A stretch of DNA of 64,000 bases from Branchiostoma floridae (GCF_000003815.2 NW_023365779.1:361383-425382), one strand, 5' to 3'; shown: positions 42,375 through 53,485, counted from the stretch's first letter. Made by a program: numbers and translations. Notes: generated by a model from the letters alone, not told the origin.

Positions 42375-43572
42375 TCTTGACCCTTCCCGTTGTCTCAACG
42401 TTGTTCTCTTGTTCCTTTGTATCGCAGGGCGATATTCGCGACGTCTTCCGGTACACGTATATCGACACCGTCGAGACCTGCGTCGTCTCCGCGGACAGAA
42501 CACGAAGCTGCCAAAGGCCCCGCGACGGCCTCGCGACCACGGATTACGAGGTGACGCGCATCGTACCCGAGACATTGATCATCGCCGAGATCTCCGACGC
42601 CTTCGCGGTCAAGCCAGTCGGACTAAATGGGCAGCGTTTGCCGAAGGAACGTGGTCCAATCTGCGGACAATTCTCCGGACGTATCTTCTCTTCTGTTTCT
42701 TCTATTGGATTTCTCCGTTCCCAGCCACGGTGGATACGCTAGAAACGTTCGCGGAGTTTCTTGCCCGCTCCTTCAAGGCCCCCGCGTCGATCGCGAACTA
42801 TCTGGGTGGACTTAAAACGCTGCATGTACTCTTCGGCTACACCGTGGACGCTTTCCTGTCTACAGACATTGCGCTGTTAAAAAGAGGACTCCAGAGGCGT
42901 CTGTGCCACACACCGAGACAGGTCGCGCCATTCACGCCGGACATACTGCTTCGTATATATGAACATTTAGATCTTATGGACCCGTTTCACGCCACGATGT
43001 GGACCCTGATTCTTCTCAGTTTCTTTACGTTTCAAAGGAAATCCAATTTCCTACCAAAAGGCAAGTTCGATCCTTCCAAACAATGTACGATTCACGACTT
43101 CACACTTTATAGGGATTCTCTGTTAGTGCGTATTCGCTGGTCCAAAACCTTACAGTGCGCCGAACGTGTGTTGTCAATTCCAGTCTTAGCTATTCCCAAT
43201 TCCCCGCTATGTCCGGTAGCGGCATTTCGAAACATGCTACGGTTAAATGCTAATTACAGTGGTCTCGCTGTGTTTACAGTTCGCTATTCTTCCCGTGTAG
43301 TGCCATTGTCGCAATCAGTATTTGATGACGCATTCAAACGTGTGTTAGTTCAGGCGGGTCTGAACCCACAGTTGTATTCTTTACATAGCGGTCGCCGGGG
43401 CGGGGCCACGTTCGCCTTTCGCTCCGGGGTCCCGGTAGAATTGATTAAGATTCAGGGCGATTGGCGCTCACAAGCCTACCTACTGTATCCAAAAGTACCA
43501 CTACGGAAACGTTTGGAGCTATGTACTAAGATGATTAGACGTATCCGATCTACACGCTATCCACCACCGTAA
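42346..43572 (+). CDS. Ngaro ORF3, tyrosine recombinase
   Basis: The enzyme integrates the circular DNA copy by site-specific strand exchange, instead of a DDE integrase. The 408-residue frame shows FFTFQRKSNFLP (catalytic Arg about 231), LHSGRRGGATFAF (His 347, Arg 350), IQGDWRS (Trp at the second His position) and AYLLYPKV (nucleophilic Tyr about 381). This gives the R-H-R-W-Y set typical of DIRS-order recombinases. The N-terminal region contains a duplicated basic HRRDLRRLRGQ segment (about 41-51 and 79-89), perhaps nuclear-targeting or DNA-binding. The first 27 residues precede a strong splice acceptor (42427/42428), so the real protein may start as a fusion to ORF1 residues rather than at the ORF's own Met. 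Confidence 0.93.
   Translation: MISSLTVSYNLDPSRCLNVVLLFLCIAGRYSRRLPVHVYRHRRDLRRLRGQNTKLPKAPRRPRDHGLRGDAHRTRDIDHRRDLRRLRGQASRTKWAAFAEGTWSNLRTILRTYLLFCFFYWISPFPATVDTLETFAEFLARSFKAPASIANYLGGLKTLHVLFGYTVDAFLSTDIALLKRGLQRRLCHTPRQVAPFTPDILLRIYEHLDLMDPFHATMWTLILLSFFTFQRKSNFLPKGKFDPSKQCTIHDFTLYRDSLLVRIRWSKTLQCAERVLSIPVLAIPNSPLCPVAAFRNMLRLNANYSGLAVFTVRYSSRVVPLSQSVFDDAFKRVLVQAGLNPQLYSLHSGRRGGATFAFRSGVPVELIKIQGDWRSQAYLLYPKVPLRKRLELCTKMIRRIRSTRYPPP
42427..42428 (+). other. Predicted splice acceptor at the start of Ngaro ORF3
   Basis: A branch-like TCTCAAC is followed by a long pyrimidine tract and CGCAG|GG. The cut leaves codon positions 2 and 3 of a Gly codon, complementing the single base left by the donor at 40010. 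The intron would be 2417 bp and span the end of ORF1 and all of ORF2. Confidence 0.55.
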
Positions 43573-43910
43573 CAGCACACTCTCGTGTACGCAAAGCTTC
43601 TGCCCATGTTCCACATTAAGTTGCTAGATGTAGCATTGAGCACTGTTCAGTTCAAGACTGTTGTTTTTACTAGTCTACGTGCACAATGTAATTGTTAGTA
43701 TGACAGTGTTTGTATAGCTTGTGACGCAATTCGCAATTATCACCCGTAATCTCGATGTATGTTTTTGCTTATCTTATCTTACGGAGAGAGGGGTGGTGTG
43801 CGGGTCCTTTTATTTTCCTTTTTTCTCCACTGCGTTCTCTTGCTTTTCCCAACCGAAATTCTTTTCCTCCCTAAAATTTTTTTTTTCCGATACGGTTTGG
43901 CCTTACTTTT
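43573..43910 (+). other. Ngaro 3' non-coding region
   Basis: Between the recombinase stop and B1. T-rich toward the end (TTTTTTTTTCC near 43880). Short open frames here have no coding character. Confidence 0.6.
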
Positions 43911-43996
43911 GGCGTGCTTCTGTGGAAAAGTACGAGAATAAATCTTTTCCCTTTGTTTGCCAAACGCGTTTCGACTCCAGTTGCTTCTAGTTAATT
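43911..43996 (+). repeat. Ngaro split direct repeat B1
   Basis: 86 bp, identical by eye to 44330-44415, directly abutting A2. It contains AATAAA at 43937-43942, a possible polyadenylation signal. Confidence 0.95.
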
Positions 43997-44188
43997 GTGG
44001 AAAAATGTCAGTGATGTCATTTTTATTAATTTACGACAACCCCGTCTCCGGTCTTTGTCTGACCTCCCACGTGGTCACCGCGTGTCCGTCCTTGCCTCTT
44101 CACACCTCCGCACACCACACCGGGGCTCTCATTCTGTGTTTCGTCCGCGGGAAGCGAGGCGCACGGAGACTCGCTCCCCGGTTTTCGA
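43997..44188 (+). repeat. Ngaro split direct repeat A2
   Basis: 192 bp, identical by eye to A1 at 39152-39343. The B1-A2 junction is thought to serve as template for restoring the ends during circle formation. Confidence 0.95.
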
Positions 44189-44329
44189 CCCACCGCCAAC
44201 CCCTTATCTCCTCCAATATCCTTATCTTAGATAAACTGTAGTACTTGCGGTTACGTAGAGTTGTATTCATGATTAGTTTGTTATCATATGTTATGATGTT
44301 CATTGCCCGTTCCACTGACCTTTATCATG

Positions 44330-44415
44330 GGCGTGCTTCTGTGGAAAAGTACGAGAATAAATCTTTTCCCTTTGTTTGCCAAACGCGTTTCGACTCCAGT
44401 TGCTTCTAGTTAATT
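44330..44415 (+). repeat. Ngaro split direct repeat B2
   Basis: 86 bp, identical by eye to B1, with AATAAA at 44356-44361 as the likely polyadenylation signal of the genomic RNA. The host LINE-tail repeat resumes immediately after it (TTATGCCGAAGGGCGG). Confidence 0.95.
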
Positions 44416-44575
44416 TTATGCCGAAGGGCGGTTATACTGGCTATATAGATACAGATACAGAAGCTGGTGTGTTATACTGAAGGGCGGTTATACCGGCTAT
44501 ATAGATACAAATGCAGAAGCTGGTATGTTATACTGAAGGGCGGTTATACCGGCTATATAGATACGGGTTTACGGA
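44416..44575 (+). repeat. LINE-tail array, right of the Ngaro insertion
   Basis: The interrupted unit resumes with TTATGCCGAAGGGCGG and continues with TTATACTGGC, ATAGATACAGATACAG and GAAGCTGGTGTGTTATACTG. About three units are present. Confidence 0.9.
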
Positions 44576-45045
44576 AAAGGCTGGGCTGTCTACCTGGGCT
44601 GTCTACCTGGGCTGTCTACCTGGGATGGCTATCACGTCAGGCTACTTGGACCTACGAAAGCCCATTGGGACAAAAGCTGTTTTAGCAGTAGGGCTTGTTT
44701 GTGCTAAATGAAGAAGCTATGTGTGAAGGAACTGTACGTGAAGGAGCTGTGTTTGAAGGAGCGGTGTGTGAAGGGGCTTTGTGTGAAGCAATTGTGTGTG
44801 TTACATAACCCAGAGGTTCTGGGTTCAAATCAGTTGATATGCCACTGTTAAGTATAGGCCGTGCGGCTAACTAGCTATTGACGGAGAAGACACAGTGAGG
44901 TCTGAACACGTTGGCTCACGCTCCAGAACTGACCACGGTGGGTCGGTCTCGTTTATTCACGTAAGAGGATCTATAATACATACCAGATGGACCAGGGCGC
45001 CCCATGGTGGCGGGACCTGGTCCTTACACCACTGAACTTGCGCCC
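44576..45045. other. Mixed short repeats
   Basis: About three copies of GGCTGTCTACCTG (44581-44625) and several of GTGTGAAGGAGC (44705-44790). AGGTTCTGGGTTCAAATC near 44813-44830 resembles a pol III B box but has no matching A box. No gene is supported. Confidence 0.4.
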
Positions 45046-45177
45046 TTAATTATCACGACTTATCAAGCTGATTGGATTAGTCTTAAGACTGGTGGCTAGT
45101 TGGTCAAAGGCATCCAGGAGCCGTTCTTTAGTGGATGTCAGGTTCCAGGCTTCGGTGCCATACATTAGGATTGACAA
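45046..45177 (-). mobile_element. LINE reverse transcriptase C-terminal fragment
   Basis: The minus strand reads LMYGTEAWNLTSTKERLLDA followed by FDQLATSLK. This resembles the YG.E.W.LT....RLDAF motif near the C-terminus of several LINE polymerases. It is short and then diverges, so the clade is not assigned. Confidence 0.45.
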
Positions 45178-45529
45178 TTGAATTGTGAGGAGCTTAAGAT
45201 AAGCGTTGCTAAAGTGCAACTGCCATTCGGTGCTAACTCAGGTGACCTCAATACGACAGCAATTACCCCAACACAACATCCAAAGTATAATGCACTCCTA
45301 AATGTCAGGGGCATGATGGGGATCAAACTCAGGACATATAGATTCCAAGCTGAACACTCTACAAGTAACGCCCCACCCAGCGCCACGTTATGCCACGCCC
45401 GACGCCACTCGATTCATTCATTCATTTTGTAACAAAGGGCTGGACTTGATTAGTGAATGTGACCACCAACAAATGGACAACTTGAACTCAAACGAACAAA
45501 CTTATTGTGTGTAAGAATTTATACTGCAG
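45178..45529. other. Unique stretch
   Basis: Open frames on both strands around 45165-45432 lack splice or motif support. No feature is called. Confidence 0.35.
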
Positions 45530-45640
45530 GGCATCTGCAGGGGATGGGGCGTCAGAACTAGGTCAGACTGAAAATGAGGTTTATGATGTAGGGTTTTGGT
45601 AATACAGGTCCTGACTCTGGCTAATAAACTTGAAGGGTAG
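45530..45640 (+). repeat. Relic of the 38.8-kb exon 3' flank
   Basis: CGTCAGAACTAGGTCA.ACTG, AATG.GGTTTATGAT and GGTAATACAGGTC-like text repeats the region just after the stop of the proposed exon at 38601-38774. Confidence 0.5.
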
Positions 45641-45864
45641 GGCCATACCAATTTCATTTATTGTTTCTCACATATTTATGTGTGAAATTACCAGGGTGAT
45701 ATCACAAAAACAATTAGGCTTGGGTGGAAAGTAAAATTTAAGTTTTGACTATGTTGTATTGAATTTCATTCCCTGAAACTGTATTTTTGTGTCAATCTTT
45801 TATTTCATGATAATTTTTTTAACTTCTTTCACACCATAACCAATAAGAAACTGGTTGCCAAATT

Positions 45865-46190
45865 CAGGGCTCAAAATGCCACCTGCATTTGCAGGTTGGT
45901 GCAGGTAAAGTTGGAGCTGTGCAGGTATTTTTGATGTCTACCTGTACCTAACCTGCACTGGTCCATGTATTGGGTTTTATACATAAATGTCCTATGATGT
46001 AGGTGTATGTGGATTGTTATTAGCTGCATTGACAGTCTGTCACAAAATAGCAAAGTTTCCTGAACAATTCTAATATGATCAATACTTCCTAAATTCAGAG
46101 TGGTGCAGGTAAAATTTGTCCGGTGCAGGTAATACTTTCAATGTTACCTGCACCAGTGCAGGTATGCAGAAAAAGTTATTTCGAGCCCTG
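45865..46190. mobile_element. CAGGG-ended MITE, CCTGCA subfamily, full length
   Basis: The ends are CAGGGCTCAAAAT and ATTTCGAGCCCTG. Repeated TGCAGGT and ACCTGCA words lie near both ends, with the same scaffold (TTGGAGCTGTGCAGGTATTT) as 32811-33158. The flanks AAATT and CAAAT are compatible with a decayed or shifted target duplication. Confidence 0.8.
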
Positions 46191-46518
46191 CAAATGTCAA
46201 CTTGCAGTGTTTGAAGTTTGAAGTCTGCTAAGCAATATAATGAGTGGGTACAGCCTGGCAGGTGTCTCCTAGAAAGCAATAAAACACGTCTCGTTCCTTA
46301 TCTCCCTTCTCCAGACCTGCGCGAGGATCCTACGGAGCGGCGCTCGGGCGACATGATGTCATCGCGGGTCACATGTGCCTGGGTCGCTGTACCCACCATC
46401 CTCGGGGGCAGGGGATCAGTAATGGAGGATTATCCATCACTTATAAAACCTTGTTGCATTATTACTGCCAGTAGGTACCCATCTGAGGAATAAGGCTGTT
46501 TAATGTGCTTGAGGCAAA
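46191..46518. other. Unique stretch, locally GC-rich
   Basis: About 46315-46420 is CpG-containing. The plus frame 46218-46493 is open but lacks homology or a clear splice context. Confidence 0.35.
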
Positions 46519-46520
46519 TT

Positions 46521-46868
46521 TTAAATTTTAAATTTGCCTACCGTGGACGCAATGTCTGGAACAACCTACCACCAGACACACGTACGGCTCCAAATCTGAC
46601 CTGCTTTAAGAGACTCTTGAAGTAAAAGTTATTGACCAAAACGAACGGACACGGACTATGAACACTGAGCCATCTGCACCACTATATGTTTTGTACCAAG
46701 TATGTGTAGTGATATAGGTTGATGAATCTAATAGTACTCAATGTAATCTGTATCTGTATTATATTTTATATGACCCTGACCTCCCTCATGACCTCAATGA
46801 AAAGCGGCCTGCTGGCCGATTTGAGCTTCTCATGAATAAATAAAGGTTCAAACAAACAAACAAACAAA
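46521..46868 (+). mobile_element. CR1/L2-like LINE 3' end
   Basis: The frame 46521-46625 reads FAYRGRNVWNNLPPDTRTAP then NLTCFKRLLK and stop. This is the classic end of a CR1/L2-type polymerase (RG..VWN.LP....A.....FK..LK). The 3' UTR follows to AATAAATAAAGG and a (CAAA) tail near 46850-46868. It is 5'-truncated and lacks the GCTGGTGTGTTACG tail, so it is a different family from the one at 4643-5118. Confidence 0.75.
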
Positions 46869-47959
46869 TGCAGAACCCCCGTGTGACGTCCCTTACAAAA
46901 GACGGGTGCACCAGGGTTGTAGCCAGCCTGAAATAATTTTCAGTCCCCTTGATTTTGAATGGGAATCCTATCAAGCACCGAAGGCATGGTGTGACGTTGC
47001 GCGTCATTTCTAGTGGGTCTTGGTCCCAGAAAATTCTTTAATCAAGACCCTCTGAAACACTATTTCCTGCATTTTGAGGTGCAAATTTTGCTTGTAGACT
47101 AAGCTGTTCAATGGCATCTGTTTTGGTGAAGAAGAACACATGGGTTTCAGTTTTTTTTATATCTTTACATAATCAATTTTTGTCTGTCCCAGGGGATGGA
47201 ATGGGGAAAACTTTTTTCAGTCCCAAGCTGCAAAATTCCTTCAAAGGACTGAAGGACAGGTGCTGGCTGGGGTGCACTATGCTCACTCTCCGACTGAGAT
47301 GCCCTATCCAGAATCTGGTCTCCCGGTTACCTCCCTATTGGAACCAGGAGCTCAACTGTGAGGCTACCACCAGTTTAGCTGCAGTTGAGATATTTCTTAC
47401 GGGATAAAAATGTCCAGAAAGTCACACAAGATTCTTCTTTCTTTCTCAATGTATGTTATGGTAAATTGATGATAATTGTTGCAAAGGATCGGTGACAACC
47501 TTTTCTTGTATAATTATCTATTTTGTTGTTCCTTTCACTTTGTGGTAAAAGAACATGATTAAGACAGCTCAAATTTATACACATCTTATTTATACTGACC
47601 CAAGATTGGCATAAACAAGGTGCTTACCAATGATTGCCTAATATAAATGCAGATGTATAGCTAGGATTGTACCAGACATTCAACAATGCCCCAAACATGC
47701 CCTCAATTTTCTGTCGTAAACATGATCATATGAGCTATGCGACCTGGGTCAAAGGAATTATATAAAAGGGGTAACTCTAACCCAAACCCAAATTTTGCCT
47801 GTTCTTGTTGACAAAGCAGTAATTGTTTTAACGGCCATCAAGGATGAACTACATGCGAGCAGTATACGAGGTTGATTTCAGATTTAACTACGAATACAAC
47901 GGAACATATGTTTACGGTCAGGAAATAAACCAGACCATAAAACGGCTTCCACAGACGAA
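46869..47959. other. Mostly unique stretch
   Basis: A possible diverged inverted-repeat element spans about 46905-47270 (GTGCACCAGGGTTGTAGCCAG against CAGGTGCTGGCTGGGGTGCAC), but the arms pair poorly. No exon is supported. Confidence 0.3.
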
Positions 47960-48830
47960 TTCCCATGGCTACAGTAAAACTGTTACCGTAAATAAACCTG
48001 TAACCCAAAACCTGTCGTAAAACTGTAATCTGAAACCTGATACTATAAAACTATAACCCGAAACCTGATACTATAAAACTGTAACCTGAAACCTGTTACT
48101 ATAAAACTGTAACCCGAAACCTGTCATAAAGCAGATACTGTAAAACTGTAACCTGAAACCTGATACTATCAACTGTAACCTGAAACCTGCTGCTAAAACT
48201 GTAACCTGAAACCTAATACTACAAAACTGTAACCCAAAACCTGATACTATAAAACTGTAACCCGAAACCTGATACTATAAAACTGTAACCCAAAACCTCT
48301 GGTAAAACTGTAACCTGAAACCTGTTACGTAAAACTCCAACCCAAAACCTGTCATAAAGCAGTTACTGTGACACTGTAACCTGAAACCTGATACCATCAA
48401 CTGTAACCTGAAACCTGCTGCCAAAACTGTAACCTGAAACCTGATACTATCAAGTTGTAACCTGAAACCTGCTGCCAAAACTGTAACCTGAAACCTATTA
48501 CATAAAACTGTAACCCAAATCCTGATACAATACAAAACTGTAACCTGAAACCTCTTACTGTAAAACTGTAACTCGAAACCTCTGGCAAAACCGTGACCCA
48601 AAACCTCTGGTAAAACTGTAACCCGAAACCTGATACTATAAAACTATAACCTGAAACCTTTTACGTAAAACTGTAACCTGAAACCTATTATGTAAAACTG
48701 TAACCTGAAACCTATATTACGTAAAACTGTAACCCAAATCCTGACACAATACAAAACTGTAACTCGAAACCTCTGGTAAAACTGTAACCCAAAACCTCTG
48801 GTAAAACTGTAACCTGAAACCTGTAGCAGG
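47960..48830. repeat. About 27-bp minisatellite (AACTGTAACCTGAAACCTG)
   Basis: AACTGTAACC(C/T)GAAACCTG followed by a variable ATACTATAA or CTGCTAA or TTACGTAA segment repeats throughout. Minus-strand open frames reflect the repeat. Confidence 0.93.
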
Positions 48831-49284
48831 AGTAAATAATCATCTGAACCAACAGTGTGGGATGAATAGTCTGTTACAGTGCCTGTTTCTGCCATAAACT
48901 GTGGGGAGGGGGGCATGAATGTAAAGTACAGCACTGACACTGGAAGGGCACAGCATCATAAATACATATCACTGAAAGTACTTAGTGGAATTACAAACAA
49001 CAGATTTTAAACACTATTTCTATACAAATATTAAAGCTCTTACCAACAAGCAAAATAAAGGGCTTACCAGTACCAATAAACTTCTATCAGTCTTCGGGTC
49101 CTTCTCAATTTGAAATGACTTCATCTGTGGAATTAGCACATAAAATCTTTATGATGACAATGTCGTCAATGCCGGTTCTTTATTTGAATATCAACATGTC
49201 TGTTTAACTCGTAAAATTGGAAAATGATTTATGAGTTCAGTGAAAGGGGCGTGGTTCAAATCATAAACACCTGGGTTCTACAAC
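48831..49284. other. Unique stretch
   Basis: No gene or repeat is recognised. Confidence 0.35.
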
Positions 49285-49334
49285 AGCCTGGGGCTGCAAC
49301 TGAGTTGTTTTCTAACAAACATCTGTTTTCGTTA
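49285..49334 (+). repeat. Duplicate of 50001-50050, abutting a MITE
   Basis: CTGGGGCTGCAACTGAGTTG and ACAAACATCTGTTTTC occur here and at 50001-50050. The last three bases TTA are the MITE target duplication. Confidence 0.6.
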
Positions 49335-49696
49335 GGCAACACCAATTTAATTTCTTGGTTCACGGATTCCCTCGCTCCTATTTTTGGGAAAAAAAATAAA
49401 AATAAAAATTACCACTCAGCAAATTTTCACCATTAATGAAACCATTCACCAACTTTCTGGTATAGCAAATTGGCCTTTATATTATAAGCTCCTTAAAGTG
49501 TGGGTACAGGTGCTGTTACTGTACAAAAATAGTGTTTTTGTACTTTTTTCAAGCTGAAGACTTTTTTTCTTTATGTTTTGGATTAGCCGTTACCTTTACC
49601 CCAACCATTTTACAATTTTTATTTTTATTTCGCCCTCTCGCTCCACATTTTTTTATAAAAAAAATCCGTGAACCAAGAAATTAAATTGGTGTGGCC
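49335..49696 (-). mobile_element. Harbinger-like MITE, copy 3 (inverted)
   Basis: GGCAACACCAATTTAATTTC to GGTGTGGCC, flanked by TTA at 49332-49334 and 49697-49699. The interior is the reverse complement of the copies at 3668 and 14781. Confidence 0.88.
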
Positions 49697-49699
49697 TTA

Positions 49700-50689
49700 T
49701 CAATGATTAAATTTCACCGTGGTTTTCATATACAATTCAATCCTTGCAACTGGATAAAAATGGAGATTTACTTCTGGATGTTTCGAGTGACATCCATCAC
49801 TCTTCTTCAGCATCACTAGAATGAACTGGCAGAACAATTCAATACAAGAACTAGAAAACTAGAAAAACTTGAACATGTCAATTTACCAACTCCAAGGACC
49901 GTATGCAAAAGCCACTCAAATGTGAACCATTCTAATTTGCATAATTCACTGTAATTACAACTGCAGGGTGTGTAGCTGATAACATGAACAGATGTAACTG
50001 CCTGGGGCTGCAACTGAGTTGTTTTCCTGACAAACATCTGTTTTCTTTATCAACAATGTGCCTGCTCCAGTATGTATGGATTGTATAATGCAATGTTTTG
50101 CTATTATCACAGAACATGAAGACAGTTTAGTGATGTGATATAACCGGCAAATTTATTTAAAGGCTCTCAGGAGATACTATAAAGCTAATACTGGCTAGGC
50201 TGATAAAACTGCAACAGACAACTCCTAACAACATAACATTGAGTGAGCCATGTTTACAACATAACGACAGTATGCCCCCAGGCCACCCACCTTGAGTATG
50301 CAACCCCCCCCCCCCCCCCCAGGGGTGTGCACCTTTGTGTCTCACCTGGTCCCTGGCAGGTGTGTTGTGTTCTGCAGTGTCAGCATTATGCACTGGGTGT
50401 GGCAGCTGGGATAGCAATAACTACAACTCAACTGAGGTAGTGATAACTATAACACACAGAACTCATGTTCCTTTTCTGATTCCGCATTATTTTCTATGTT
50501 CAACAACCCACAAATGAAAACAACATCTAGACCTAAACTTTGTTCCAGAGTAAGTTGTTAGATGGCCCCAAAAATACATACACCACTTCTTCCTAATACT
50601 GTACATCAAAATCTATCTGTCAATAGAAAATTAAGACCAAAGCATATCCAGGAAAAAACAGACAAAAACTTGAGGGTCTCCTGCAGCAC
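49700..50689. other. Unique stretch with poly-C
   Basis: Contains a run of about 17 C near 50304-50320. No exon is supported. Confidence 0.35.
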
Positions 50690-50880
50690 CAAGGTCACAC
50701 ACCAGTGGGCCCAAATCAACCTTGACCTTGTCTTCTTAATGCTTTTGCACATATCAAATATCATCACATTCCATCCAGAGGTTCTAAAGTTATGCTTACC
50801 ACAAATATCAGGAAACACAGGCACTGACAAACAGACACACCCAAAACAATACCTCCATTTTCATGGGGGTAATAAAAACA
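50690..50880. repeat. Dispersed repeat related to 3181-3445
   Basis: TATCAAATATCATCACATTC, CCAGAGGTTCTAAAGTTATG, ACAGACACACCCAAAACA and GGGGGTAATAA occur in the same order as at 3265-3440. Confidence 0.5.
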
Positions 50881-51499
50881 CTTTTGGACTCAAAAGATTT
50901 ATAATTAAAACTGCAGGACTTCCCTGTATTTCAACAGATCACTGCAGTTCTGCATGAAACTGCTTAACAGTCATTTTTCTACTGCAATGAATTTGGAGTT
51001 TATACCTAAAACAGTAATATTTCAGCATGTTTTACGTACCACGGTTCACTTAAGTACAACTCGTTCTAACTGCCAGTCATCAACCCATCAGAGTTATGGA
51101 GATTAAAATGATGTCTTAGTCAGGAAACGATATAAATAGTAGAACATTTTTATGGTCCCATAAAACGTGCGAGCTGGTTTCACGGTGCTCAATACGGTGC
51201 CAGGCAAGTCTGTACAGAGGGAAGGGGATAAACACAGGATGAGTTGTTATAAATCCTCTATAGCACAACACCAGTGATGGAAAAAGCTGGATGGGATGAT
51301 AAAAAAAGCTATATTCTCTATTCTCAATGTTTGACAGCTAAAACACAGTGTATTTTTATATAATAAGAAGGCTACAGGAACAAGGAAATTTGTGTAAAAA
51401 AACTTTAATATTCTGGCCCTAATCCATTTCAAAAAGTGATTCTCTATTCCAGTAACAAAAACCTTTAATATTGTCATTAGATAAAAGGTCATTTTTTGT
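50881..51499. other. Unique AT-rich stretch
   Basis: No gene is supported. Confidence 0.35.
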
Positions 51500-53485
51500 T
51501 AGAATTGATATTTCTAAAACCAGAAAATTGCAAGCAGCATCCCCTGCCTAAATGCCCACAGCAAATGAATTCCTCATGCCACAAAAGCTCCTCAATATTG
51601 GAGATAAATACCAGGAAATTTGTGTGACTTTAATTTCATATTTTTGAACCTTTAGTGATGATATACAGCAAACTGCACTAACCCTGCCTAAATCTCCTTC
51701 ATAAATGCATTCAATTCTACATGCCAGTAAAAAAAATTAAATCTTGCATTTGGTGATATCACATTTTTGTTGATTTTGATTATTTTTAGACTTGATAAAT
51801 GACGGCAAACAGCGAACTGATCTACCCCAGCCTAAATCCCCTCCCACGCAAATGTATTCTCCATGTCAGCAAAAACTTAAATATTGCATTCCAAAAAAAT
51901 ATTTTTTGCTAATTTCAATATTTTTCAGACTTGAGTGACGATAAACACCATACTGATCTACCTCGGCCTAAATCTCCTCCACAAATTCATTAAATTCTAC
52001 ATGCCAGCAAAATATTGCATGTAAAATATGACATTTTTGTTAATTTTGATATTTTTGATACTTGATAAGTGATGACAAACAGCAAACTGATCTACCCCTG
52101 CCTGAATCTCCCCCACAAATGCATTCAATTCTACATGCCAGTAAAAACCCTGTGTTAGATAAAGATATTTTTGAGACTTGATAGGTGATAGAGAACACCA
52201 TACTGATCTACCCTGCCTAAATCCCCCCACCAATGCATTCTCCATGCATGCCAGTGAAAATCTTAAATCTTGCATTAGATAAAATAACATTTTGTTGATT
52301 TTGATACTAGTGCTTTTTAAAAGTGATGGCAAACACCATACTGATCTACCTTGGCCTAGATTTCCCCCACAAATGCATTCAATTCTACATGACAGTAAAA
52401 AAAAACTTATCAAATAATAAATATTGGTATTAGATGATAATATTGACATATTCGTTAATTTTGATGGCAAACACCATACTGATCTACCACTGCCTAAATC
52501 CCCCCACCAATGCATTCTCCATGCCAGTAAAAACCCTGTGTTAGATAATGATATTTTTGAGACTTGATAGGTGATAGAGAACACCATACTGATCTACCCT
52601 GCCTAAATCCCCCCACCAATGCATTAGATAAAATAACATTTTGTTGATTTTGATACTTTTAAGAAGTGATGGCAAACACCATACTGATCTACCTTGGCCT
52701 AAAATATCCCCCCTCCCCAGCAATGCATTCAATTCTACATGACAGTAAAAAAACTTATCAAATAATAAATATTGGTATTAGATAATATGACATATTTGTT
52801 AATTTTGATGGCAAACACCATACTGATCTACCACTGCCTAAATCCCCCCACCAATGCATTCTCCATGCCAGTAAAAACCCTGTGTTAGATAATGATATTT
52901 TTGAGACTTGATAGGTGATAGAGAACACCATACTGATCTACCCTGCCTAAATCCCCCCACCAATGCATTCTCCACGCCAGTAAAAACCCTGTGTTAGATA
53001 ATGATATTTTTGAGACTTGATAGGTGATAGAGAACACCATACTGATCTACCCTGCCTAAATCCCCCCCCCCCCACCAATGCATTCTCCTCGCCAGTAAAA
53101 ATCTTAAACCTTGAATTTGTTGATTTTTGTTGATTTTGATATTTTTGAGACTAGGTGAATGATAGCAAACAGAATACTGCACTACCCCTGCCTAAATCCC
53201 CCCACCAATGCATTCAATTCTACACGCCAGTAAAAACCCTGTGTTAGATAATGATATTTTTGAGACTTGATAGGTGATAGAGAACACCATACTGATCTAC
53301 CCTGCCTAAATCCCCCCCCCCCACCAATGCATTCTCCATGCCAGTAAAAACCCTGCGGATCAGAGATAAGCAAGATTTTTGTTGATTTTGATATTTTTGA
53401 GACTAGGTGAATGATAGCAAACAGAATACTGCCCTACCCCTGCCTAAATCCCCCCCACCAATGCATTCTCCTCGCCAGTAAAAAC
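51500..53485. repeat. Satellite, unit about 110-170 bp
   Basis: Units contain AACACCATACTGATCTACC, CTGCCTAAATCCCCCCACCA, ATGCATTCTCCATGCCAGTA, AAAACCCTGTGTTAGATAAT and GATATTTTTGAGACTTGATA. The left part is more diverged. Some segments (for example 52440-52560 and 52790-52920) are near-exact repeats, showing higher-order duplication. Confidence 0.9.

Larger units (their letters stand above)
39152..44415 (+). mobile_element. Complete Ngaro-type (DIRS-order) retrotransposon
   Basis: The 5264-bp element has split direct repeats in the order A1 (39152-39343), three ORFs, B1 (43911-43996), A2 (43997-44188), 141-bp spacer, B2 (44330-44415). A1 equals A2 over 192 bp and B1 equals B2 over 86 bp by eye. 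This is the arrangement known for Ngaro elements, whose tyrosine recombinase integrates a circular intermediate without target duplication. The three frames are free of stops. No methyltransferase (as in DIRS1) or SGNH hydrolase ORF (as in some Ngaro elements) is visible. The element is more GC-rich in its coding part than the host flanks. Intact frames and identical repeats point to recent insertion and possible activity. Confidence 0.95.

Noticed and set aside
41944-42540. 198-residue antisense frame
   Set aside because: It is the opposite strand of the RNase H and ORF3 start; it has no domain of its own.
50562-50957. 131-residue plus-strand frame
   Set aside because: It runs through a dispersed repeat shared with 3.2-3.4 kb and has no domain.
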